Source of the DNA: Gammaproteobacteria bacterium | GTDB taxonomy: Bacteria; Pseudomonadota; Gammaproteobacteria; Pseudomonadales; Azotimanducaceae | Length of the DNA: 5,425 nucleotides | NCBI GenBank assembly: GCA_009840715.1 | Contig: VXNE01000233.1 | Span: forward strand, 1 to 5,425 | Direction: 5' to 3' | Part shown: one piece after another, positions 1-5,425 of the stretch | Numbering within the stretch: the stretch's first letter is position 1 | How the letters are laid out: each line of letters opens with the position of its first letter | The notes under the pieces: model-generated | Seen by the model: the letters and a program-made list of their open reading frames with translations, nothing else | Databases searched by the model: none | What the model was told of the DNA's origin: nothing | Made by a program: the position numbers and the translations under genes

Positions 1-1240
1 GTGCGTGGTCACCGGGGGTCCCGGCACGGGCAAGACCACGCTGGCGGCACGATTGATCGCGCTCCTCGTCGGCACGGGTCTGGCCCGGCCCGACGGCGTG
101 CGGCTCGCCGCCCCGACGGGCAAGGCGGCGGCGCGTCTCCAGGAAGCGGTCGGCGCCCAGATGGCGGAGCTGGCAGCGGTCGTTCCGGCCCTCGACGACT
201 TTGCCGTGCGGGCAAGCACCGTGCATCGACTGCTGTCGCGCATGCGCTGGGAATCGGCAGCGGCGCCGTTCGACGCCCTGGTACTGGACGAGGCGTCCAT
301 GGTCGACCTGACGCTGATGGCGCGGCTGCTGCGGGAACTGCCGGAAGGTGCCCGCTTGATCGTGCTCGGCGACGCGGATCAACTGGCTTCCGTGCAACCG
401 GGCGCGGTGCTTGGCGATCTCTGCGCCGCGGCGCGGCGCAAGGACTCCCCTCTTGAGCCATGCGTGGTCGTACTGACGGAGAGCTATCGATTCGATGCCA
501 AAGGGGGCATCGGGCGCCTCGCCGCCGCGATCGTTCAAGGCAACGCTCCCGCCGCCCTCGCGGCGTTGCGGGACACCGCGGACCCGGCCACCGAGTTGCG
601 CGCCTTGCCGGGCGCGGAAGCCTTCGGGCGCCTGGCTGCGGCATACGCGGACACGGAGGTCGTGCCCGGCATCCGCGCCCTGCGCGCCCGCGGAGCCTCA
701 GCGGCGCCCTTCCCGGGGGCCCGCGTGCTATGCGCGCATCGCACCGGTCCGTTCGGGGCCGAGCGGTTCAATCGGTTGGTGGAAGACCGGCTACGCGCTG
801 CGGGAATCGTCCGGAAGGGCGAGGCCTTTTACGCAGGGCGACCCATCATCGTTACCCGCAACGACCCGCTCACCGGTCTGTCCAACGGCGACACGGGCGT
901 CGTGCTGTGCAGGGAGGGGGCCCACGGGGAGGCCGTGACGCGCGTGTGGTTTCCGGAAGTCGGCGGCCCGGACGGACGCTTCGAAGTGGCGCCGGCGCGG
1001 CTGCCGGAGCACCAGAGCTTCTTCGCGTTGACGGTGCACCGCGCCCAGGGTTCCGAATACGACGAAGTCGCGTTCGTGCCCGGCCCGGCGGACTCGCGGG
1101 TGTTGACGCGGGAACTGTTCTACACGGCGGCGACGCGGGCGCGGCGGAAGGTCACGGTGTACGGAGACGCGGCGGCCGTGGCGGCGGCGGTCGAACGCAG
1201 GACGGAGCGTGCGGCGGGACTCGGGTTGGACGGTCCCTGA
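1..1240 (+). CDS. recD: RecBCD exonuclease V, alpha subunit RecD (5'-truncated by window edge)
   Basis: RecD is the 5'-to-3' superfamily 1B helicase subunit of the RecBCD helicase-nuclease, which processes double-strand breaks in the cytoplasm. The reading frame uses codons from base 2 onward and is already open at the edge. Numbering from the GTG at base 5, the SF1 motifs appear in order: Walker A GGPGTGKTT (4-12), motif Ia AAPTGKAAARL (35-45), STVHRLLS (71-78), Walker B DEAS (95-98), motif III GDADQLASV (122-130), motif IV LTESYRF (157-163), NGDTG (294-298), motif V LTVHRAQGSEYD (342-353) and motif VI YTAATRAR (373-380). The end, ERRTERAAGLGL, matches the C-terminus of E. coli RecD from memory, so the 3' end is complete. 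E. coli RecD is about 608 residues with Walker A near 171, so roughly 150-170 N-terminal residues (the RecB-contacting part) should lie upstream. The base-5 GTG is not the real start, because it sits inside the strand leading into Walker A. Between motifs III and IV the protein is about 25 residues shorter than E. coli RecD. recB probably lies upstream. A related RecD2 is less likely given the C-terminal match. Confidence 0.95.
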   Translation, partial: CVVTGGPGTGKTTLAARLIALLVGTGLARPDGVRLAAPTGKAAARLQEAVGAQMAELAAVVPALDDFAVRASTVHRLLSRMRWESAAAPFDALVLDEASMVDLTLMARLLRELPEGARLIVLGDADQLASVQPGAVLGDLCAAARRKDSPLEPCVVVLTESYRFDAKGGIGRLAAAIVQGNAPAALAALRDTADPATELRALPGAEAFGRLAAAYADTEVVPGIRALRARGASAAPFPGARVLCAHRTGPFGAERFNRLVEDRLRAAGIVRKGEAFYAGRPIIVTRNDPLTGLSNGDTGVVLCREGAHGEAVTRVWFPEVGGPDGRFEVAPARLPEHQSFFALTVHRAQGSEYDEVAFVPGPADSRVLTRELFYTAATRARRKVTVYGDAAAVAAAVERRTERAAGLGLDGP

Positions 1241-1255
1241 GGGGCGGGCCAAGCG
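1241..1255. other. Convergent recD/argE junction, 15 bases
   Basis: Only 15 bases separate the recD TGA (1238-1240) from the reversed TAA of argE (1256-1258). A five-pair inverted repeat, CGGGC (1245-1249) with GCCCG (1263-1267), spans the junction with a 13-base loop and runs into the end of argE. No T-tract follows on either strand, so I do not call it a Rho-independent terminator. Transcripts of the two genes probably overlap or end by a Rho-dependent route. Confidence 0.6.
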
Positions 1256-2431
1256 TTAATCAGCCCGGCAGCAGTACCTCTCGATCAGTGCGGACAGCGC
1301 GTCCGTGGCCGGTTCGATGAACGCCGTGTCGAGATACTCGTCCGGCTGATGGGCCTGGTCGATGGAGCCGGGGCCGAACACCGCCGTCTCCATGCCGAGG
1401 GCGCGCAGGAACGGTGCTTCGGTGCCGAAGGCCACGGTCCCGGCGCTCTTCCCGGACAGTTGCTCGAGGTGGCCGATCAGTTCGCCGTCGCGCGGGGTCT
1501 CGTACGGCGGCAGGCTCGGAGAGAGACGCGACACCTCGATCGCCGTGCCGTGGCGGGCCGAGACGGCTTCCAGGCGGCCGGTCATGTCGGCGCAGATCCG
1601 GTCGTGGTCCATGCCGGGGAGGGAGCGCAGGTCGATCTGTAGCCGGGCGGTCTCGCAGATGCGGTTCGGGCTGTCGCCGGCGTGCAGACAACCGAGGTTG
1701 AGGGTGGGTACCGCCACCTCGAACGCCGGGTTCGTGTAGACGTCCGCCAGCTCCCGCCGAAAAGCGATGAGTTCGCCCATCACCCCGTGCATGGCGTCGA
1801 GGGCGCTGTTGCCCCGGGCCGGGTTGGACGAGTGGCCCGATCGCCCGGTGAGGGTGATGGTCACCAGCATGATGCCCTTGTGCGCGTGCACCGGCTGCAA
1901 GCCCGTGGGTTCGCCGATCACGGCCGCGCGGGCGAGGGGCCGGCCGATGGACTCCAGGTAGCGCGCGCCGGCCATGGAGGACTCCTCGTCGGAGGTGGCG
2001 AGCAGGGTGAGCGGATGGGCGAGGGTTCGGTCGGCGAAACGGGCGGCGGCGTTCAGGGCAAGGGGGAAGAAGCCCTTCATGTCGCAGGTGCCGAGGCCGT
2101 AGAGCCGTCCGTCCGCCTCGGTCAGGGTGAACGGATCGTGGCTCCAGAGCGCCTCGTCGCAAGGTACGGTGTCCGTGTGTCCCGAGAGCACGAGACCCTG
2201 CGGGACGGTCTCTTCGCGATGGGGGGCAGCGCCCTTCGTCGCGATCAGGTTGGCCTTGCGCGGGTCGCTTGGCAGGGGCAGCACCTCGACGCTGAAACCG
2301 AGACCGGCGAGCCAGTTCGCGAGGTGGTCGATGACGGCGAGGTTGCTCTGGTCGCGGGACGGTTCGTTGCAGCTCACCGAAGGCTCGCCGACGAGCGTGC
2401 GGAACATTTCCCTGGTGTCGGGCAGTCTCAT
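1256..2431 (-). CDS. argE: Acetylornithine deacetylase ArgE (M20 metallopeptidase family)
   Basis: ArgE hydrolyses N2-acetyl-L-ornithine to L-ornithine and acetate in the linear arginine pathway; it is a cytoplasmic di-zinc enzyme, usually dimeric. The 391-residue product is near the usual size (E. coli 383). The M20 ligand set is complete: H85 in SGHTDTVP, bridging D117 in GTCDMKGF, general base E149 and ligand E150 in TSDEESS, E174 in IGEPTG, and H361 in QAHQPDEY. H200 in GRSGHSS fits the dimerisation-domain histidine that completes the partner's active site. The C-terminal FGTEAP and GPGSIDQAHQPDEYLDT blocks are typical of ArgE and argue against DapE or a carboxypeptidase G2-like member. 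The ATG at 2429-2431 is chosen because the N-terminus (LPDTREMFRTLVGEPSVS, then DQSN) aligns from its first residues with E. coli ArgE. An internal ATG at 2405-2407 would remove conserved residues. No clear Shine-Dalgarno precedes the start. The frame stays open upstream to 2980, but that part lies antisense to glnE. The gene converges on recD with 15 bases between stops and diverges from glnE. Confidence 0.96.
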   Translation of the reverse strand: MRLPDTREMFRTLVGEPSVSCNEPSRDQSNLAVIDHLANWLAGLGFSVEVLPLPSDPRKANLIATKGAAPHREETVPQGLVLSGHTDTVPCDEALWSHDPFTLTEADGRLYGLGTCDMKGFFPLALNAAARFADRTLAHPLTLLATSDEESSMAGARYLESIGRPLARAAVIGEPTGLQPVHAHKGIMLVTITLTGRSGHSSNPARGNSALDAMHGVMGELIAFRRELADVYTNPAFEVAVPTLNLGCLHAGDSPNRICETARLQIDLRSLPGMDHDRICADMTGRLEAVSARHGTAIEVSRLSPSLPPYETPRDGELIGHLEQLSGKSAGTVAFGTEAPFLRALGMETAVFGPGSIDQAHQPDEYLDTAFIEPATDALSALIERYCCRAD

Positions 2432-2466
2432 GGCTTGGGGCGCGCACGGGCGGTGGCGGGCCAAGG

Positions 2467-2496
2467 ATTCTCCCCCGATTCGCGGCGGCCGTTCAA
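2467..2496 (-). promoter_or_regulatory. Possible sigma70-type promoter for argE
   Basis: On the minus strand, TTGAAC (2496 to 2491) matches four of six bases of the -35 consensus TTGACA. GAGAAT (2472 to 2467) matches four of six bases of the -10 consensus TATAAT, and the spacer is 18 bases. Transcription would start near 2460 and leave a leader of about 28 bases before the argE ATG. This is consensus matching by eye in GC-rich DNA, so it is only a candidate. Confidence 0.3.
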
Positions 2497-2550
2497 CGGG
2501 CTCGGATGCCGGGGGCCAGCCGCACCGCTTGCCGCCCGGTGGGCATGTCC

Positions 2551-2561
2551 GACAGACTGTC
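2551..2561. repeat. Inverted repeat GACAG-A-CTGTC upstream of glnE
   Basis: This is a perfect 5+1+5 palindrome centred at 2556, 33 bases before the glnE ATG. It overlaps the weak -10-like CAGACT of the possible glnE promoter, which is where a repressor operator could sit. I do not recognise it as the site of a known regulator, and five-base arms can arise by chance. Confidence 0.3.
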
Positions 2562-2580
2562 TCTTCCCCAACGCCGCACC

Positions 2581-2591
2581 GTGGAATCCAC
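2581..2591. repeat. Inverted repeat GTGGA-A-TCCAC just before the glnE start
   Basis: This is a second perfect 5+1+5 palindrome, centred at 2586 and ending three bases before the glnE ATG. In RNA it could form a small hairpin with a four-pair stem (GTGG with CCAC) and an AAT loop, placed where a ribosome would bind. Its arms differ from those of the palindrome centred 30 bases upstream, so the two are not copies of one site. It may be accidental. Confidence 0.3.
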
Positions 2592-2594
2592 CAG

Positions 2595-5315
2595 ATGGAC
2601 GGACTCGCCGATCGCGGACCGCCGCCGAGCCTGGCCGAGCCGCGACTGCGCATGCTCGAGACCCTGGGCCTGTCGACCGATCCGGCGACGTTGGCGGCGT
2701 GTGCCGTGAGCGACTTCGTCGCCACCCGTGCCCAGCTCGATGGCGAATGGTTCCGCGACTTCGCCGCGAGCGGCGCGTGGCGTCGCCGCCCCACGCGGGC
2801 GGAGATCCGGGCCACGCTCGAGAGCGCGGTGGCCGGGGCGGGCCGGATGGACGAGTTGCTGGACCCGCTGCGCCTCGCGCGGCACCGGATGATGGTGGGT
2901 GTGGTCTGGCGGCATGTCCTCGGGGTCGCCGAACTCGACGAGACGACCGGCTGCTGCACGGACATGGCGGACGTGTTCATCGACGTGGCCCTCGACCGCG
3001 TGCACGGATGGGCGGTGGAGCGCTACGGAGAGCCCGTGGGCGAGACGAGCGGGGCACCGCAGCGCCTGGTCGTGCTGGGGCTCGGGAAACTCGGCGCCGG
3101 CGAACTCAACCTGTCGAGCGACGTGGACCTCCAGTTCGCGTACCGCGAGACCGGCCGCATGTCCTCGGGGCGGAGCAACCAGCAGTTCTTCGTGCAGGTG
3201 GCCCAAGGCCTCGTCGGAGCGTTGGATACGCCCACCGGGCAGGGTTTCGCGTTCCGGGTGGACACCCGCCTGCGCCCTTACGGCGGTAGCGGCCCGCTGG
3301 TCTGCTCCTTCGACGCCCTGGAGTCGTACTACGCGGACCAGGGGCGGGACTGGGAACGCTATGCGCTGGTCAAGATGCGGCCCTGCGCCGGGGACCTCGA
3401 GGCCGGCGAGGAACTTCTCGTGGCGTTGCAGCCGTTCGTCTACCGGAGATACCTGGACTTCGGCGCCCTGAGCGCGCTGCGGTCGATGAAGGACCGGATC
3501 GACCGGGAGCGGCGCGGGGCGGCGGTGCGCAAGAACGTCAAGCTCGGCTCGGGCGGGATTCGCGAGATCGAGTTCATGGCCCAGGTGCAGCAGCTCATCT
3601 GGGGCGGGCGGCGACTCGAACTGCGGGAGCCCCGAGTCCGCCGGGCACTGGACGCCATGGCCCGGTTCGACATGATCGATGCCGCGACCGCGGCGCGCCT
3701 GACCGACTCCTACGTCTACCTGCGCAACGTGGAGCACAGCGTGCAGGCGATCGCGGACCGACAGACGCACTCGCTGCCGGATGGGGACCTGGACCAGGCG
3801 CGCGTTGCCTGGATGATGGGCGCGGCGGACTACGAGTCGTTCCTGACCGAGCTCGACGGACACCGCGGGTTCGTGGCGGGCTGTTTCGAGGAGGCGATCG
3901 CCCTGCCCGAGACAGAGGCGGACCAGCGTTCGTCCGGGCTCTGGGACGGCGACGAAGAGGCGGCTCCAGAGGTGGCGCACTGGCTCGACCGGCTCCGGCG
4001 CGCGCGCGACAAGGCGAGCGTGTCCGGCGACGGCCGGGAACGCCTCGACCGGCTGATGCCCCTGCTGATAGAGCGCCTGGAGGGTCGGCCGGAGCCGCTG
4101 GAACATGGCCTCTCCCGCCTGGTGCCCGTCCTCGAGGCGGTACTGCGCCGCTCGGCGTACCTCCTGCTGCTGATCGAGAACCCGCCGGCGCTCAATGCGC
4201 TGATCGACCTCGCGTCCCGGAGCAAGTGGATCGCGAACGAGGTCGCGCAGCATCCCGTGCTGTTCGACGAACTGCTGACCGGCCAGGAAGTCAGCGGCGT
4301 ACCGGCCCGGGAGGACCTCTCCTGGGACATCGACTGGTCGATCGCCCTGGCGGGACCGAACGATGCGGAGCGCGTGCTGGACGCCCTGCGGGAGTTCAAG
4401 CAGGCGCACGCTTTCCGGGCCGCCGCTGCGGAGATGGCGGGTCGGCTGCCGCTCATGCGCGTCAGCGACTACCTGACGTTCCTCGCCGAGGCGCTGCTCG
4501 ACCGCACCCTCGCCTACGCCTGGCGGGAGACCTTCGGGACCCAGGAACTCGGCGACTTCGCGGTGATCGGCTACGGGAAACTGGGCGGTCTCGAACTCGG
4601 CCCGGGGTCAGACCTCGATCTCGTCTTCCTGCACGACTTCCCGTCCACGCGCCAGCGGGAACTGCACCGCCTCGTGCGCCGCTTCCTGCACGCGCTCACC
4701 GTGATGACCGCCCGGGGCCAGCTCTACGAGGTGGACATGCGGCTGCGCCCGTCCGGCCGGGCGGGGCCCATGGTCAGCGCGATCGACGGGTTCGACCGCT
4801 ATCAGCACGAACAGGCGTGGACGTGGGAGAACCAGGCCATCGTGCGGGCGCGGGTGGTGGCCGGCGACCCGGCCCTCGGAGAACGGTTCGACGCCACGCG
4901 CGTGGCGGCGCTCACGCGGGTGCGCGACCGGGCGAAGCTGCGGGACGACATCGTCTCGATGCGCGCCCGGATCGTGGAGGCGTCGAAGGAGGACGTCGAC
5001 CTGAAGCGGGACGCGGGAGGCATCGTCGACGTCGAGTTCCTCGTGCAGTACCTGGTCCTGGCCAACGCCCACGAACACCAGGAGTTATGCGCGTTTACCG
5101 ACAACGTGCGCATTCTGGACACAGCCGCCGGCGTGGGACTCCTCGACCGGGACGAGGCCGCGGCACTGACCGATGCGTACCTGGGACTGCGTTCCGAGCA
5201 GCACCGCTCGGTACTCGACCTGCCCGACGCGGCGCGCGCGACCGACGTGCTCGACCGCTACCGCGAGACCATCCGGGGGACGTGGGAGCGATTCCTCGGC
5301 CCGGAGGCGATATGA
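2595..5315 (+). CDS. glnE: Bifunctional glutamine synthetase adenylyltransferase / adenylyl-removing enzyme GlnE
   Basis: GlnE (ATase) adenylylates glutamine synthetase to lower its activity when glutamine is plentiful, and removes AMP by phosphorolysis when nitrogen is scarce, directed by PII (GlnB) and its uridylylated form. The 906-residue protein has the family's duplicated layout. The N-terminal adenylyl-removing domain (about 1-440) carries the nucleotidyltransferase signature GLGKLGAGELNLSSDVDL with D176 and D178, then RVDTRLRPYG (221-230), RDWERYALVK (251-260) and GSGGIREIEF (318-327). A helical linker region follows. The C-terminal adenylyltransferase domain carries GYGKLGGLELGPGSDLDL with D673 and D675, YEVDMRLRPSG (711-721), WTWENQAIVRARVV (742-755), AGGIVDVEFLVQYL (807-820) and TDNVRIL (835-841). 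Both catalytic pairs are present, so both activities are expected. E. coli GlnE is 946 residues; part of the difference is a loop about 10 residues shorter at 682-710. The ATG at 2595 puts the conserved SDFV (39-42) at the same distance from the start as in E. coli. No good Shine-Dalgarno precedes it; only GTGGA at 2581-2585 is near. An upstream TTG at 2529 is in frame but unlikely. The TGA overlaps a possible downstream ATG. Confidence 0.97.
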   Translation: MDGLADRGPPPSLAEPRLRMLETLGLSTDPATLAACAVSDFVATRAQLDGEWFRDFAASGAWRRRPTRAEIRATLESAVAGAGRMDELLDPLRLARHRMMVGVVWRHVLGVAELDETTGCCTDMADVFIDVALDRVHGWAVERYGEPVGETSGAPQRLVVLGLGKLGAGELNLSSDVDLQFAYRETGRMSSGRSNQQFFVQVAQGLVGALDTPTGQGFAFRVDTRLRPYGGSGPLVCSFDALESYYADQGRDWERYALVKMRPCAGDLEAGEELLVALQPFVYRRYLDFGALSALRSMKDRIDRERRGAAVRKNVKLGSGGIREIEFMAQVQQLIWGGRRLELREPRVRRALDAMARFDMIDAATAARLTDSYVYLRNVEHSVQAIADRQTHSLPDGDLDQARVAWMMGAADYESFLTELDGHRGFVAGCFEEAIALPETEADQRSSGLWDGDEEAAPEVAHWLDRLRRARDKASVSGDGRERLDRLMPLLIERLEGRPEPLEHGLSRLVPVLEAVLRRSAYLLLLIENPPALNALIDLASRSKWIANEVAQHPVLFDELLTGQEVSGVPAREDLSWDIDWSIALAGPNDAERVLDALREFKQAHAFRAAAAEMAGRLPLMRVSDYLTFLAEALLDRTLAYAWRETFGTQELGDFAVIGYGKLGGLELGPGSDLDLVFLHDFPSTRQRELHRLVRRFLHALTVMTARGQLYEVDMRLRPSGRAGPMVSAIDGFDRYQHEQAWTWENQAIVRARVVAGDPALGERFDATRVAALTRVRDRAKLRDDIVSMRARIVEASKEDVDLKRDAGGIVDVEFLVQYLVLANAHEHQELCAFTDNVRILDTAAGVGLLDRDEAAALTDAYLGLRSEQHRSVLDLPDAARATDVLDRYRETIRGTWERFLGPEAI
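5303..5314 (+). promoter_or_regulatory. GGAGG Shine-Dalgarno-like site and ATG overlapping the glnE stop
   Basis: GGAGG at 5303-5307 lies within the last codons of glnE, four bases before an ATG at 5312-5314 that overlaps the glnE TGA as ATGA. This is the classic arrangement for translational coupling. The spacing is slightly short. The GGAGG also encodes part of the GPEAI end of GlnE, so it could be coincidental. Confidence 0.3.
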
Positions 5316-5425
5316 GAGCCCTCAGCCGGGGAGCGCGGGGGGGGGCCCCCCCCGGAGGGCGGGGGCGAATAGATCCTGGTGGCGGCAGCAACAAAAAACG
5401 AACGCAACGGCATCTGCTTGAAGGA
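5312..5425 (+). CDS. Possible coupled reading frame after glnE, running off the window
   Basis: A frame starting at the ATG of the ATGA overlap stays open for 38 codons to the window end, beginning MRALSRGARGG. I do not recognise the product. The first half is low-complexity Arg/Gly/Pro, as expected from translating any G/C-rich tract, and the second half is basic (NKKRTQRHLL). It shows no domain, signal peptide or membrane segment. It runs through a G9C8 homopolymer where a one-base error would change the frame. The ATGA overlap and upstream GGAGG favour a real gene. The composition, and a better ribosome-binding-like sequence at the window end, favour untranslated leader instead. I consider it more likely non-coding than coding. 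Confidence 0.15.
   Translation, partial: MRALSRGARGGAPPGGRGRIDPGGGSNKKRTQRHLLEG
5336..5354. repeat. G9C8 homopolymer palindrome downstream of glnE
   Basis: Nine G residues (5337-5345) are followed directly by eight C residues (5346-5353), giving a perfect 16-base palindrome at 5338-5353. Allowing a five-base loop, bases 5336-5342 can pair with 5348-5354 in a seven-pair, all-G:C stem beginning 20 bases after the glnE stop. No T-tract follows, so it is not a standard intrinsic terminator, although it could slow polymerase or protect a 3' end. Such runs are also a common place for sequencing length errors. Confidence 0.55.
5420..5425 (+). promoter_or_regulatory. Possible ribosome binding site of a gene starting beyond the window
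   Basis: The last six bases, GAAGGA, resemble a Shine-Dalgarno sequence. They follow a stretch (about 5367-5419) that is clearly less GC-rich than the rest of the window and includes AACAAAAAAC, as leaders before a start codon often are. If the site is real, a plus-strand start codon should lie within about ten bases past the edge. In some gammaproteobacteria ilvE follows glnE, but nothing visible here identifies the next gene. Confidence 0.25.

Larger units (their letters stand above)
2432..2594. promoter_or_regulatory. Divergent argE/glnE intergenic control region
   Basis: These 163 bases separate the divergent starts of argE and glnE, so promoters for both genes should lie here or extend into the opposite gene. 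The region is GC-rich. It contains a weak promoter-like pair facing argE, and two short inverted repeats facing glnE; these are listed separately. For glnE the best I can find is TTGCCG (2529-2534) and CAGACT (2553-2558) with an 18-base spacer, three of six matches in each box, which is too weak to call. I see no sigma54 (-24/-12) site, no AT-rich ArgR box and no small gene. Confidence 0.6.

Noticed and set aside
5..7. The GTG at base 5 as the true start of recD.
   Set aside because: It lies two residues before the Walker A block. RecD proteins have a sizeable N-terminal domain before this motif, and the frame is already open at the edge.
2510..2535. A possible sigma54 (-24/-12) promoter near CCGCACCGCTTGCC upstream of glnE.
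   Set aside because: The required GG-N10-GC spacing is not met: the GC of CTTGC has GC, not GG, at the right distance.
2432..2980. The argE frame stays open 183 codons upstream of the chosen ATG, suggesting a 574-residue protein.
   Set aside because: The extra N-terminus is antisense to glnE, is Ser/Arg-rich with no domain, and ArgE homology begins exactly at the ATG at 2429-2431.
1682..3289. A 535-codon plus-strand open frame across argE and the start of glnE.
   Set aside because: It is antisense to argE and out of frame with glnE, has no family motif, and is explained by base composition.
2493..4409. A 638-codon open frame on the minus strand opposite glnE.
   Set aside because: It is antisense to an intact glnE with all family motifs. 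Long antisense frames are expected in GC-rich genes with strong third-position GC bias, and the translation shows no recognisable domain.
5390..5425. A minus-strand T-tract (complement of AAAAAA near 5393) as an intrinsic terminator.
   Set aside because: No stable hairpin precedes the T-tract on the minus strand, and no minus-strand gene is visible to be terminated there.

Overview
This window is an ordinary, densely packed chromosomal segment of a GC-rich proteobacterium (GC well above 60% by eye, with strong G/C preference at third codon positions). An ArgE-type (M20) acetylornithine deacetylase, a RecBCD-type RecD and a full-length two-domain GlnE together suggest a high-GC gammaproteobacterium. 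That is an inference from gene content and from similarity to the E. coli proteins as I remember them; no rRNA or other taxonomic marker is present.

Layout, left to right. (1) Bases 1-1240, + strand: the C-terminal two-thirds to three-quarters of recD, the 5'-to-3' helicase subunit of exonuclease V. It is cut by the window edge just before the Walker A motif. (2) Bases 1256-2431, - strand: complete argE, converging on recD with only 15 bases between the two stop codons and no convincing terminator. (3) Bases 2432-2594: a 163-base divergent intergenic region between argE and glnE. It holds a plausible but weak sigma70-type promoter for argE and two short 5+1+5 inverted repeats on the glnE side. 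(4) Bases 2595-5315, + strand: complete glnE, the bifunctional glutamine synthetase adenylyltransferase/adenylyl-removing enzyme, with both nucleotidyltransferase domains intact. (5) Bases 5316-5425: a tail with a G9C8 homopolymer palindrome, an open frame overlapping the glnE stop as ATGA, and a purine-rich GAAGGA at the very end that may be the ribosome binding site of a gene starting just outside.

The three proteins do not form one system. RecD works in double-strand break repair with RecB and RecC. ArgE makes ornithine in arginine synthesis. GlnE tunes glutamine synthetase to nitrogen status through PII. The only functional link is that argE and glnE, which share a divergent control region, both serve nitrogen and amino-acid metabolism. 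I found no mobile element, tRNA, rRNA, CRISPR array or undescribed multi-gene system. The best items for a second look are the homopolymer palindrome and overlapping frame after glnE, and the paired palindromes before glnE.
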